DNA of 22,287 bases from Myxococcales bacterium (GTDB lineage Bacteria; Myxococcota_A; Bradymonadia; UBA4248): assembly GCA_004554395.1 (NCBI GenBank), contig SFMP01000043.1, forward strand, positions 1-22,287, in the 5' to 3' direction. A model generated the notes under the pieces. It was not told where the DNA came from, ran no database searches, and worked only from the letters and a program-made list of their open reading frames with translations. Of this stretch, positions 1 to 7,477 are shown in pieces. A program made the translations under genes and the position numbers. Numbering within the stretch: the stretch's first letter is position 1; the number at the start of each line of letters is the position of its first letter.

Positions 1-100
1 GCATAGCACGCCAAAGAGGCGCCGTATGCGCGCAAGCCGCGACAGCGGCGAGCACATAGGCGGCTACAGCGGGCGTATGCGCAAAGCGCATAGCACGCCA
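1..100. repeat. Intergenic palindrome array, cut by the window edge
   Basis: This stretch downstream of the permease gene has no ORF worth calling. It contains the end of one unit (CATA at 2-5), a 34-base unit opening with TATG at 25 and closing with CATA at 58, a spacer of exactly 17 bases (59-75), and a perfect 7-bp hairpin TATGCGC-AAA-GCGCATA (76-92). The 13-mer GCATAGCACGCCA occurs at 1-13 and again at 88-100. The 34-base unit shares its ends (TATGCGCGCAA and GAGCACATA) with the 26-base unit at 7048-7073 and contains an inner GCCGC/GCGGC stem. It belongs to the same dispersed family as the arrays at 7048-7147 and 20305-20484. Function is unknown. Confidence 0.75.
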
Positions 101-129
101 CTAAAAACGAATCATCGAAAAAATCGCGC

Positions 130-951
130 CTAGGGGACGACGCGTTTGCGGTAGCTGGTCCAGCTGATGGCGACGAGTATGGCGGTAATGGCGAGTGTTG
201 GGATTGCGGACCAAGCGAAAGCCGTTGCTATAGCGGAATCCAAAGAATCGATGGCTTCGACTTTTGGGTTGATGACGGCTTGTGCAAAGATAAAGTAGGC
301 GATGTCGATGACGAATTGCAGGGCGATGCCGGTGAGAAAGGGATATTTGCGCACGAGCGCCGCCGAGGTGAAGAAGATCGTTTGCTTGTGTAGTAGCCAG
401 ATGAAAAGCGTCGCGATGGCGTAGCCGACGATGGGCGCATTGGTCCACGTGTGGATTTCGTCGAACATTTCGGAGGCTGCAGTGACGAGGTCGATGGCTT
501 CGTTGCCGAAGACGTAGCTCGATGCATAGGAAAGTGCGATGCCGGCCAAATAGGCGGCGATGAAGATGAGTGGCACGAATAAGCAGGCGTAGATGTAGTG
601 GGCGACAAATTTTTCGCTGCGCGTGGCGGGCAAGAGGACGATGTTCCATGCGGTTGCGCGTATGTTGTAAGACCTGAACGTGCCGGCGGCGAAGAAGATG
701 CACACGATGGCGATGAGGAATAGCACGCCGAGGGCTGCCCCGACGTAGAAGACGTTTGCCAAGACGACGAGTTTATTGCCCTCGAATTCGCGCGTGGCAT
801 AGACGACGAGTGAAAGCACCCCGGTGGTGACGATGAAGGATAGAATGCTAGAGAGTACGACTTTGAAGAGATTCGAGACGATGAGTAGCTTGAGAAAAGC
901 CAAAAAGCGACCGAATGAGAACGAAGATTTGGCTTGTTGAGTTTGATCCAT
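130..951 (-). CDS. ABC transporter permease, ABC-2 type
   Basis: This is an inner-membrane permease of 273 residues. About six hydrophobic segments are visible, near residues 32-52, 62-88, 118-142, 172-188, 205-228 and 245-264. The segment LLPATRSEKFVAHY (106-119) resembles the LPA(S/T)R-x-EKF stretch seen in many ABC-2 type permeases, though I cannot assign a substrate. The start ATG has GGAG 7 bases upstream. It begins only 18 bases after the ATPase stop, so the two are almost certainly cotranscribed and form one exporter. No terminator with a clear stem was seen after the stop codon, only T-rich runs in the transcript followed by the palindrome array at 1-100. The call as permease is firm from topology and partner. 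Substrate and direction are inference. Confidence 0.85.
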   Translation of the reverse strand: MDQTQQAKSSFSFGRFLAFLKLLIVSNLFKVVLSSILSFIVTTGVLSLVVYATREFEGNKLVVLANVFYVGAALGVLFLIAIVCIFFAAGTFRSYNIRATAWNIVLLPATRSEKFVAHYIYACLFVPLIFIAAYLAGIALSYASSYVFGNEAIDLVTAASEMFDEIHTWTNAPIVGYAIATLFIWLLHKQTIFFTSAALVRKYPFLTGIALQFVIDIAYFIFAQAVINPKVEAIDSLDSAIATAFAWSAIPTLAITAILVAISWTSYRKRVVP

Positions 952-969
952 GGTGCGGCTCCGTCGTGA

Positions 970-1794
970 TTACTGTTCAAATGCGCCAGAAACGGCGGCG
1001 GCAAAGAGCAATTCGAGGTCGATTTCTTGTTCGGGTTCGGTCGTGCTGCGCGGTCGGATGCCGACGACGACGCCACCGGCGCGTTCGGTGTAGATGGGCG
1101 GATGGCGCAAATCGTTGGGATCGCATGGCCCAAATACATATCGATCGGCGAGAGCGGCGACGGTTTCGTTGAGCGCAATGCCCGCATTGTTGACGATGAC
1201 GACGGCATCGATGAGCTGTTCGAGATCGCGGACTTGGTGCGTCGAAATCATGATGGCGCGGTCGAATCGCGGTAATTCGTCGAGCATCGTGCGGAAGACG
1301 CGTTTGCTCGTAATATCGAGCCCGTTTGTCGGTTCATCCATGAGCAGAATCTTCGTATTGAGTGCGAAGGCGTATGCGATCATGGCTTTTTTGCGCTGCC
1401 CCAAGCTCATCGACGATATGCGTTGGCCTTTTGGAATTTCGAACATATCGACGTAGCGACAGAGATCTTGATGCGAATAATTCGGATAAAACGCGCCGTA
1501 TCGACGTGCATAGGCGAATAGATCGATGTTTGGCATGTCCATGTCTTCGGGGATGAGCGCCAATTGGCTCAAGAGGGAAGGCGAACGATCGATGGGGGTT
1601 TCGCCTAAAACTCGAATTTTCCCCGATTCAATGGAATTTGCACCGCATATCATTCGAAATAGCGTGCTTTTTCCTATGCCGTTTTTGCCGAATAAGCCGT
1701 AGATATGCCCCGGTACGAGGTGGAGAGAGACGCCTTCGAAGACGCGCATTCTCTTCCCGGGGTAGCGAAAGTTGACGTTATCGATGTCGATCAA
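970..1794 (-). CDS. ABC transporter ATP-binding protein
   Basis: This is the nucleotide-binding subunit that should power the adjacent permease. It has 274 residues. Walker A is GKNGIGKST (36-44), the signature is degenerate (SLGQ at about 130-133 instead of LSGGQ), Walker B is ILLMDEP (149-155) and the switch histidine is His186 in STH. The region where a Q-loop glutamine is expected reads ALIPED (79-84). Such loose LSGGQ and Q-loop versions are common in ATPases paired with ABC-2 permeases of the YtrB type. After about residue 215 there is a C-terminal tail without recognised motifs. The start codon is TTG at 1794, supported by AGGAG 8 bases upstream and by the residues that follow (MIDIDNVNFRYP), which are a normal ABC N-terminus. 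No GntR-type regulator accompanies the pair here. Confidence 0.93.
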   Translation of the reverse strand: MIDIDNVNFRYPGKRMRVFEGVSLHLVPGHIYGLFGKNGIGKSTLFRMICGANSIESGKIRVLGETPIDRSPSLLSQLALIPEDMDMPNIDLFAYARRYGAFYPNYSHQDLCRYVDMFEIPKGQRISSMSLGQRKKAMIAYAFALNTKILLMDEPTNGLDITSKRVFRTMLDELPRFDRAIMISTHQVRDLEQLIDAVVIVNNAGIALNETVAALADRYVFGPCDPNDLRHPPIYTERAGGVVVGIRPRSTTEPEQEIDLELLFAAAVSGAFEQ

Positions 1795-1845
1795 AACGGG
1801 ATCTCCTATGTTATCAAGGTAGAAGATGGACGATGATGAATGGGG

Positions 1846-3045
1846 CTAGATTTCGAAGCCTTCGGCGAAGGCGACTGCTGAATCTTCGCTATACGAAGCA
1901 GTTGGTGCAATATTGAGCAATAAATAGACGTTATTTGGCGTAAAATACCAGATCGTTTTGCCCGTGGAGCTCTTTTGGGTGACGTCGAAGTTGCACATAA
2001 CGATTTTGACTTCGCCGTCGGCCAGGTCGCGGCAGCGGATAGATTGGGCATCGATAGCCGAGAGATTGCCGTAGATATACGATTTTCGCATATCGGGCGA
2101 CGTATAGAGTTGGCTTTGATCGTCGTCGTAATCTCGGACGCGGACGTCGAATTGCCCGAACAAGTGGTGCATCGACGTATAGATGCGCCAGCCGGAGTCT
2201 TCGGAATAGAGCGGAACGCGAGGAAATTTGGCGGCGAAGCCGTCTTTTTTGTAGACGAAACGCCTCCATTGGCCAGGGTTCGACGACTCGACTGTTTCGC
2301 GAACCGTTCCTTCGATACTCGCGTCGGGATGGTAGAAATTCTGGATGATGAAATCGTCGATCGATTTTTGAACGGTGATGAAGATGGGAACGAGGTCGAT
2401 TTTCCAACTATCACCTTGGTGATAGAACCCGATTCGAGCCCATAGTTTATCGCGAAACGATCCAGAGGTGAGGAAATCGGCGAGGACGTATTCTTGGCCG
2501 TCGCGGTCGTAGAGTTGCAAATCGTCGATGCTGGCCGATTGCATCGATTGGTAACCGATCCAACCTTGATCGAAGGCAGTTTCGTATAATTTGATGGGGG
2601 TAGCTTGAGCGATGAATTGGGGCGAGAGTCGTTGCGCCATGATATCGACGTTTGTGCGCACCGAGGTGGGGATTCGGTCTTCGAGGGCTTTATAGTTATC
2701 GGGCTGAAAGACTTTGAGTTTGAGGGTTTCGAGGATATTGGCGTAGTAATCGAGCGATTCACGAGCGAGCATAGCCGAGGCAGTTTTGCCGTCGTATCGC
2801 CCAATGGCGCGTTTAAATTCGTCGAAAGTCTTTCGCACGTCGCTTGCGCGTTCGGGGTCGAGTTTGCCTTTGTGGATCGATTTATCGAGCAGTTTTGGGG
2901 CTTCGTATGGCGTGTTTTGGGTGCTATCGATAGTCGTCGTTTGCGGGGCTTGATTTGGCGACGAGCTATTGCTCGACTTATTTGGATCACAGCCGAAACA
3001 CGCGACGATCGCCACGGCACAAATCACGTTGAGAACACATTTCAT
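1846..3045 (-). CDS. Lipoprotein of unknown function
   Basis: I do not recognise this 399-residue protein. The N-terminus is a lipoprotein signal: MKCVLNVICAVAIVAC, where IVAC fits a lipobox ending at Cys16. A second candidate is Cys19 in CFGC. A Ser/Asn/Pro/Thr/Gln-rich tether follows (20-50). The mature part is globular, with a mostly helical first part (about 60-150) and a strand-rich part after about 180 with many aromatic residues. GGGAG lies 6 bases before the ATG. It sits 51 bases upstream of the ATPase gene, in the same direction, so it may be the envelope partner of the ABC exporter or simply a cotranscribed neighbour. Only the lipoprotein assignment and the reading frame are well supported. 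Confidence 0.8.
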   Translation of the reverse strand: MKCVLNVICAVAIVACFGCDPNKSSNSSSPNQAPQTTTIDSTQNTPYEAPKLLDKSIHKGKLDPERASDVRKTFDEFKRAIGRYDGKTASAMLARESLDYYANILETLKLKVFQPDNYKALEDRIPTSVRTNVDIMAQRLSPQFIAQATPIKLYETAFDQGWIGYQSMQSASIDDLQLYDRDGQEYVLADFLTSGSFRDKLWARIGFYHQGDSWKIDLVPIFITVQKSIDDFIIQNFYHPDASIEGTVRETVESSNPGQWRRFVYKKDGFAAKFPRVPLYSEDSGWRIYTSMHHLFGQFDVRVRDYDDDQSQLYTSPDMRKSYIYGNLSAIDAQSIRCRDLADGEVKIVMCNFDVTQKSSTGKTIWYFTPNNVYLLLNIAPTASYSEDSAVAFAEGFEI

Positions 3046-3068
3046 CGGATACTCCCGAGCGAACGTTT

Positions 3069-3088
3069 GGCGCCACGGTTGCGGCGCC
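3069..3088. other. Short GC-only inverted repeat before the lipoprotein start
   Basis: GGCGCC at 3069-3074 and 3083-3088 are separated by 8 bases. In the minus-strand transcript this would be a 6-bp hairpin in the leader, about 24 bases before the lipoprotein start codon at 3045. No T-run follows it, so it is not a canonical terminator. It could influence translation or be chance. Confidence 0.35.
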
Positions 3089-3095
3089 GATGAAC

Positions 3096-3137
3096 CGAAA
3101 TCGATTGAAGATCAACGGAAATCGGTCGAAGATCAAC
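3096..3137. repeat. Two imperfect 21-bp tandem copies
   Basis: Copies at 3096-3116 and 3117-3137 agree at 18 of 21 positions and share the tail GAAGATCAAC. The second copy overlaps the last codon and stop of the cysteine-rich gene ending at 3133. The repeat lies between that gene and the lipoprotein gene. Confidence 0.7.
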
Positions 3138-4329
3138 CAAAATAGTGGAAGGCATAGAGCCCTTGATGCGCGGCGGCGGCTTTCGACCAGATCGCGGCGA
3201 GCATGGCAAAAGCGTTGAGATCGTCGACGTCGAGCCGCGAAGAGCGATGGAGCGGGCGCACGAGGGGTTTGCCACACAAGATATCGTCGTGAGCCGTTTG
3301 GTATGCCTTGTCGAATCGAATGCGTTGCCGGATTTGCATGAGGAAATCGCAGGGCAAGCGATCGTCGTCGTCGAAAGCGTGGTGAATCTCGTCGTAGAGC
3401 TTTCGATGTTGGGCATAGAGCAAATCGATGAATAGGGCTTCGCAGAGGCATTTTTGGAGTCTTTGCCACATGATATCGACGTGGGCTGCATCGAGGCGAG
3501 CAAAACAATGCGAAACGCAAAGGGCTTCGTCGAAGACGATGTGTTTGAGATTGAAGACGCGATCGGGATCGAAACCGATCCATGGAAAGCTCATGCCATG
3601 GGCGAAATCGTAGAGATCGCGACACGATGCCCTATTGCGATCGCCGCAAATGCCGGCGCCTAGCGTCGGATTGAGGATCGAATCGACGCCGCGCAAAAAT
3701 CGCGTTTGGCGCATATCGAATCCGCAGCAGGAATCGGCTTGCGCGTCGACCCGATCGTCGCTTCGATCGGTCGTTTGTTCCGAAAATTGCGCTTCGATTT
3801 GTTCGGGCGAATCGCTTGGCAAGAGGAGATGGCGCATGGTGCGGCTATCGCATACGAAAGCCATGCACATTTGACTTCGCCAATACGTGCACAAACCTTG
3901 TATTTCGACGCGTTCGCGCGTTCGTCGTTTGAGCTCTGTCAAGCTCTCGATGTAGTACAAATAGCGCTGACAAATATCGTCGAGTTTTCGGAATTTGGCG
4001 TAATCTTCGCGTGCGGCAATGGCCGAGACGACGCTCTCGGCGAGCATTCGCAAGCCCGTTTCTTCGTCTTCGAGGGCAAAAGCTTGGAAGGCGGGTTCGA
4101 TGAGTTGCGTATAGATTTCGTCGTCGAGAATGCCCATTCTCGTGTGCAAATCCATCGGGGGCAAAGATTCGCATCGTTCGACAGGTGCGGTGACTTCGGC
4201 ATTGGCATCGCCTTGAACTTGGGGATCGGGCGAATTTTGGGGCTTTTGCGCTTGTTTTGGGTGGTTTGCCCCTTTCGACGTTGCCTTTTGCAACGCCTTA
4301 GAACGATTTTTTTTCGCGTTTTTCGCCAT
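3133..4329 (-). CDS. Cysteine-rich protein of unknown function
   Basis: I do not recognise this 398-residue protein. The N-terminal 45 residues are a disordered Lys/Gln/Asn/Pro-rich tail (MAKNAKKNRSKALQKATS at the start), then a helical body. About fifteen cysteines are spread through it, including SCC, CVSHC and CLC. There is no signal peptide and no clear membrane helix, so a cytoplasmic protein is likely. Two adjacent ATGs lie at 4332 and 4329. I chose 4329 because AAGGGG then sits 5 bases upstream. A longer start at 4380 would run through the palindrome at 4377-4402 and has no better ribosome site. The gene lies 94 bases after panC and 87 bases before the lipoprotein gene. Function cannot be inferred from its neighbours. 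Confidence 0.75.
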   Translation of the reverse strand: MAKNAKKNRSKALQKATSKGANHPKQAQKPQNSPDPQVQGDANAEVTAPVERCESLPPMDLHTRMGILDDEIYTQLIEPAFQAFALEDEETGLRMLAESVVSAIAAREDYAKFRKLDDICQRYLYYIESLTELKRRTRERVEIQGLCTYWRSQMCMAFVCDSRTMRHLLLPSDSPEQIEAQFSEQTTDRSDDRVDAQADSCCGFDMRQTRFLRGVDSILNPTLGAGICGDRNRASCRDLYDFAHGMSFPWIGFDPDRVFNLKHIVFDEALCVSHCFARLDAAHVDIMWQRLQKCLCEALFIDLLYAQHRKLYDEIHHAFDDDDRLPCDFLMQIRQRIRFDKAYQTAHDDILCGKPLVRPLHRSSRLDVDDLNAFAMLAAIWSKAAAAHQGLYAFHYFG

Positions 4330-4376
4330 CATAGCCCCTTGGTAAGTCTGCCCCAACCGCACCATACGCATCACGC

Positions 4377-4402
4377 GCATGCGGCACGTATGTGCGGCAT
4401 GC
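4377..4402. other. 26-bp near-perfect palindrome after panC
   Basis: The arms GCATGCGGCAC and GTGCGGCATGC flank the 4-base centre GTAT and pair at 10 of 11 positions. The palindrome lies 21 bases beyond the panC stop and about 47 bases before the next gene's start. No T-run follows on the minus strand, so it is not a textbook intrinsic terminator. It could be an mRNA-stabilising hairpin or a protein-binding site. Confidence 0.55.
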
Positions 4403-4423
4403 GTTTTGGCAAAACGACTGCGA

Positions 4424-5290
4424 TTAAGCGAATAATTTCATATTGTCGATGAGCCGAACCGAACCGAAGCGCACGGCCATGAGCATGAGCGGACGCGATC
4501 CAGCATCGTCGGTCGAGATATCGAGTGTATCGGCATCGGCGATAGAAATATAATCGATTTTTGCATCGGGCTGTAGATCGATTTCGCTTTGCGCCGTTGC
4601 AATGAGCTTTTGCACGCTACGCTCGCCCGCCAAATAGCTATCGCGAGCCATTTCTAGACCGCGATGGAGGGCTAGGGCTTCGATGCGAGACGCGGGCGTG
4701 AGCCGTACATTTCGCGACGAAAGGGCGAGTCCGTCGGCTTCGCGAACGATGGGCATGCCGATGATTTCGCACGGAGACCCCAAATCGGCGACCATGCGGC
4801 GCAAAATGGTGAGCTGTTGGTAATCTTTTTCGCCAAAGAAGGCGTAATCGGCGCGAGAAATCATGAGCAATTTGGTGACGACAGTCGCCACGCCGCGAAA
4901 ATGACCGGGGCGCGATGCGCCGCACAAAATCGTGCCCAATCGAGAAACCTCGACCCAAGTCGAATCTTGCCCATTGGGATAGAGCATCGCGACATCGGGA
5001 ATGAATAAAACATCGGCACCGCAGGCGGCACAAAGCGCCAAATCGGCGGCTTCGTCGCGTGGATACGTGGCATAATCTTCGGTCGGACCGAATTGCGTGG
5101 GATTGACGAAATCGCTCACGACGACGAAGTCGCACTTTGCGCGCGCGGCGCGAATGAGCGAAGCGTGACCTTCGTGCAAATAGCCCATCGTCGGGACGAG
5201 CCCGACGGTTTTGCCCTCGGCGATCGCCGATCGCGTCATCGAAGATAAGACCTTAGAATCGCGAATAATTCGCGTATCATGACTATTCAT
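4424..5290 (-). CDS. panC: Pantothenate synthetase
   Basis: This enzyme joins pantoate and beta-alanine with ATP to make pantothenate, the last step before coenzyme A synthesis proper. It has 288 residues, the normal family length. Visible family motifs are PTMGYLHEGH (33-42, the HIGH-like nucleotide motif), NPTQFG (63-68), RPGHFRGV (127-134), GEKDYQQL (153-160) and LALSSRN (188-194). The start at 5290 gives the usual short N-terminus. An in-frame extension upstream to 5500 would read back into panB and has no family similarity. The nearest GGAG is about 13 bases upstream, so the ribosome site is weak. One oddity is Asp60 in VVVSDFVNP, where most members have a hydrophobic residue. It lies 100 bases after panB in the same direction. 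No panD is present in the window. Confidence 0.96.
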   Translation of the reverse strand: MNSHDTRIIRDSKVLSSMTRSAIAEGKTVGLVPTMGYLHEGHASLIRAARAKCDFVVVSDFVNPTQFGPTEDYATYPRDEAADLALCAACGADVLFIPDVAMLYPNGQDSTWVEVSRLGTILCGASRPGHFRGVATVVTKLLMISRADYAFFGEKDYQQLTILRRMVADLGSPCEIIGMPIVREADGLALSSRNVRLTPASRIEALALHRGLEMARDSYLAGERSVQKLIATAQSEIDLQPDAKIDYISIADADTLDISTDDAGSRPLMLMAVRFGSVRLIDNMKLFA

Positions 5291-5356
5291 TGAATCCGAT
5301 ACAACTCCAATCAGAAATCTGAAATATCGTGCACAAGATGGCGACTTGGCACCGAT

Positions 5357-5377
5357 GCGCCGCCACGCGTGCGGCGC
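5357..5377. other. GC-rich hairpin between panB and panC
   Basis: GCGCCGC (5357-5363) and GCGGCGC (5371-5377) form a perfect 7-bp stem with a 7-base loop, just after the panB stop in the minus-strand transcript. There is no T-run. It may protect or partly separate the panB and panC messages. Confidence 0.5.
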
Positions 5378-5390
5378 GAAATCATTTTGA

Positions 5391-6185
5391 TCAGTGGTAG
5401 CTTTCGCTATCGCTCGGAAATGTGCCCGCCTCGACTTCTGCGGCATATTGGCGCAAAGCGTCGGTAATCGTTTCGGCGAGTGAGGCAAATTTTCTGACAA
5501 ATTTAGGCTTTTTGGCCGCCGTCATGCCGAGGCAATCTTGCAAGACGAGGACTTGCCCAGCCGTATCGGGGCCCGCCCCGATTCCGACGACGGGGATATC
5601 GAGGGCATCTTGTACGCGCTTTGCCAAATCGCGCGGAACGCATTCCAGGACGAGCGAGAAGGCGCCGGCTTGGGCAAGAGCGAGGGCGTCGTTGTAGAGC
5701 GTTTCGGCATCGTCGCCTTTGCCTTGGACTCTATAGCCCGACAAGACGTTGACCGATTGCGGCGTAAGGCCGAGATGCCCCATGACGGGGACGCCTGCAT
5801 CGACTAATCGCCGCACGACGCCCAGAACTCGGCTTCCACCTTCGAGTTTAACGGCATGAGCGCCCGTTTCTTTGAGGATCCGAATGCCGTTGCGAACGCC
5901 GTCTTCGTCGCTAACTTGGTAGCTTCCAAACGGCATATCGACGACGACAAAGGGCGATGAACACCCGCGCATGACGCAACGCGCGTGATAAATGACGTCA
6001 TCGACGGTGACGCCAAGCGTCGAACTGCCACCTTGCATGACGTTGCCGAGGCTATCGCCGACGAGGATCATATCGATACCGGCGGCATCGACGAGCGACG
6101 CAAACGTCGCGTCGTATGTCGTGATCATCGATATCTTTTTGCCTTCTGCTTTTTTTGCCCATAGCTGGGCGATTGTCATAGACAT
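5391..6185 (-). CDS. panB: 3-methyl-2-oxobutanoate hydroxymethyltransferase
   Basis: This enzyme transfers a hydroxymethyl group from methylene-tetrahydrofolate to ketoisovalerate, giving ketopantoate for pantothenate synthesis. It has 264 residues, the normal length. Family motifs are ITTYDATFA (21-29), VGDSLGNVMQG (42-52), DMPFGSYQ (83-90), KLEGG (113-117), GHLGLTPQS (136-144), ECVP (181-184) and GIGAGPDTAGQVLV (201-214). Asp44, Asp83 and Glu115 match the Mg-binding positions of the E. coli enzyme, and Glu181 matches its catalytic acid. A second ATG two codons downstream is an equally possible start because the ribosome site is weak. It begins 27 bases after the ribA stop and is followed by panC, so ribA-panB-panC probably form one unit. 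Confidence 0.97.
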   Translation of the reverse strand: MSMTIAQLWAKKAEGKKISMITTYDATFASLVDAAGIDMILVGDSLGNVMQGGSSTLGVTVDDVIYHARCVMRGCSSPFVVVDMPFGSYQVSDEDGVRNGIRILKETGAHAVKLEGGSRVLGVVRRLVDAGVPVMGHLGLTPQSVNVLSGYRVQGKGDDAETLYNDALALAQAGAFSLVLECVPRDLAKRVQDALDIPVVGIGAGPDTAGQVLVLQDCLGMTAAKKPKFVRKFASLAETITDALRQYAAEVEAGTFPSDSESYH

Positions 6186-6212
6186 GATATCCGTTCCATG
6201 GGTGATGATGTA

Positions 6213-6821
6213 TTAAAAATTCAACAAATGGCCGCTTTTGACTTGTTTTGTGCGAAGATATCGGTCGTTGAATGCATTTGGTTCGATGACGATCGGTTCT
6301 CGCCCGACGACTTCGATGCCGCAGGCACGAAGGCCATCGATTTTTCGAGGGTTATTCGTGTAGAGATCGATAGATCCGACGCCCAGAGTTCGTAGCATTT
6401 CGGCGGCTGTATCATAGGAACGCAAATCGTCGTCGTAGCCCAGATGGACGTTTGCATCGACGGTATCGTATCCTTGTTCTTGGAGCCGATAGGCGGCGAC
6501 TTTATTGGCGATGCCGATGCCGCGACCTTCTTGGCGCATGTAGAGGATGATGGCTTCGGGGAGCTCGGCGAAATGGCGTTGTGCGGCTTCGAGTTGCTGA
6601 CGGCAATCGCAACGCAAGGAGTGGAAGACGTCGCCCGTCAGGCATTCGCTGTGAACGCGCACGGGAACGTTGAAACGCCCTTTGACATTACCGCGAACGA
6701 GGGCGACGTCGTCGAGCCGAACGCCATCGCGTCGGAATGCGACGATTTGAAACTCCCCAAATTGCGTAGGCAAATCGGCTTGGGCAAATATTTCTAGCGC
6801 CTGTGGCGCATCACTTGTCAT
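6213..6821 (-). CDS. ribA: GTP cyclohydrolase II
   Basis: This enzyme opens GTP to start riboflavin synthesis, releasing formate and pyrophosphate. It has 202 residues, matching the stand-alone form and not the RibB-RibA fusion. The zinc cysteines are Cys60 (RVHSEC), Cys71 and Cys73 (SLRCDC), and the catalytic/GTP-binding motifs RQEGRGIG (96-103), DLRSYDTAAEML (132-143) and LYTNNPRK (153-160) are intact. GAGG is 8 bases before the ATG. It is the first gene of the minus-strand run and is divergent from the lipoprotein gene at 7478. Placing riboflavin and pantothenate steps together suggests a cofactor-synthesis unit. I see no conserved FMN-riboswitch blocks in its leader. Confidence 0.97.
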   Translation of the reverse strand: MTSDAPQALEIFAQADLPTQFGEFQIVAFRRDGVRLDDVALVRGNVKGRFNVPVRVHSECLTGDVFHSLRCDCRQQLEAAQRHFAELPEAIILYMRQEGRGIGIANKVAAYRLQEQGYDTVDANVHLGYDDDLRSYDTAAEMLRTLGVGSIDLYTNNPRKIDGLRACGIEVVGREPIVIEPNAFNDRYLRTKQVKSGHLLNF

Positions 6822-6853
6822 GATGTAAACCTCGCTATGGACTTCGTATAGAT

Positions 6854-6893
6854 GACTTCAGCGACGCGAAGTCGAACCGTCGCAGTGACGGTT
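6854..6893 (-). promoter_or_regulatory. Two consecutive hairpins in the ribA leader
   Basis: Reading toward ribA on the minus strand, a perfect 7-bp stem (AACCGTC at 6875-6881 with GACGGTT at 6887-6893) is followed at once by a 6-bp stem (GACTTC at 6854-6859 with GAAGTC at 6868-6873). Both would lie in the leader about 30-70 bases before the ATG. They may be structural or regulatory. They do not match the FMN riboswitch consensus that I know. Confidence 0.4.
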
Positions 6894-7047
6894 TTGCGCG
6901 CCCGATCTAATCACTCCCCACTATTTTGCAAGCATTTTGCGCATAATCTTTTATCGATAGCAGTTCGATGGCTCGAAATTGCGTCGCTTTTCGAGATGCG
7001 CGACGCGCATGGGAATGCCTCGAGCAAGCCATCGAAAAAGCGCGGTG

Positions 7048-7147
7048 TATGCGCGCAACGCAGTGAGCACATAGCCGCGCCGGGAGCGCGTATTGCCCGA
7101 GAGGGCAATAGCGCAACGGCGAAGGCGTATTGCCCCCATGGGCAATA
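7048..7147. repeat. Regular palindrome array between ribA and the 722-residue lipoprotein
   Basis: Three units follow one another with exactly 17-base spacers. A 26-base unit starts TATGCGCGCAACG and ends GAGCACATA (7048-7073). Next is TATTGCCCGAGAGGGCAATA (7091-7110), then TATTGCCCCCATGGGCAATA (7128-7147). The last two are perfect 8-bp stems with 4-base loops. The whole block, including spacers, is closely similar to the reverse complement of 20384-20484, which has the same order of units. It is not a CRISPR: there are no unique spacers and the spacers themselves are conserved between arrays. Confidence 0.85.
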
Positions 7148-7477
7148 GCCGAGCCCCAAAACAGGCAAGATTTTGCATCGTTCGATAATGGCGGATAATG
7201 GCGAGTCAACACTGCGACGCCGTGAAATATTCCCGCGCGACGAAAAAATGCGCATCGATGCGTGAAAATGTTGAATAATTATGCGAAAATGGCGTAGTGC
7301 GGAAGTTTGGAATGTGAATGGATATTCATGGACCAAAGACGTTGATGCGATAAAAATGCCTTTCGATCTTGATTTTGGGTCGTTCATCGCTCAAAAAGCG
7401 GATCGCAACATTGCATCGCAAAGGCGTCATTGCTTTTTGCAAACCATTTGGCTTATCTAAGCATAAGGAAAAAAAAG
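7148..7477. other. Upstream region of the 722-residue lipoprotein gene
   Basis: This 330-base stretch has no convincing gene and is more A/T-rich than its surroundings, as expected of a promoter region. It holds a perfect 12-bp palindrome CGCATCGATGCG at 7251-7262, a possible operator. I found no -35/-10 pair good enough to call. Minus-strand reading frames here run through the palindrome array and look non-coding. Confidence 0.4.

Noticed and set aside
3706..4452. 248-codon plus-strand frame opposite the cysteine-rich gene
   Set aside because: It is antisense to a frame with a ribosome site and better composition, and runs through the palindrome after panC.
6822..6960. FMN riboswitch upstream of ribA
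   Set aside because: I could not find the conserved RFN sequence blocks; only two simple hairpins are visible.
6911..7387. Minus-strand frame of 158 codons through the 7 kb palindrome array
   Set aside because: Similar peptides arise from the array at 20.4 kb only because the DNA repeat is shared. There is no ribosome site and the frame is not continued consistently outside the repeat.
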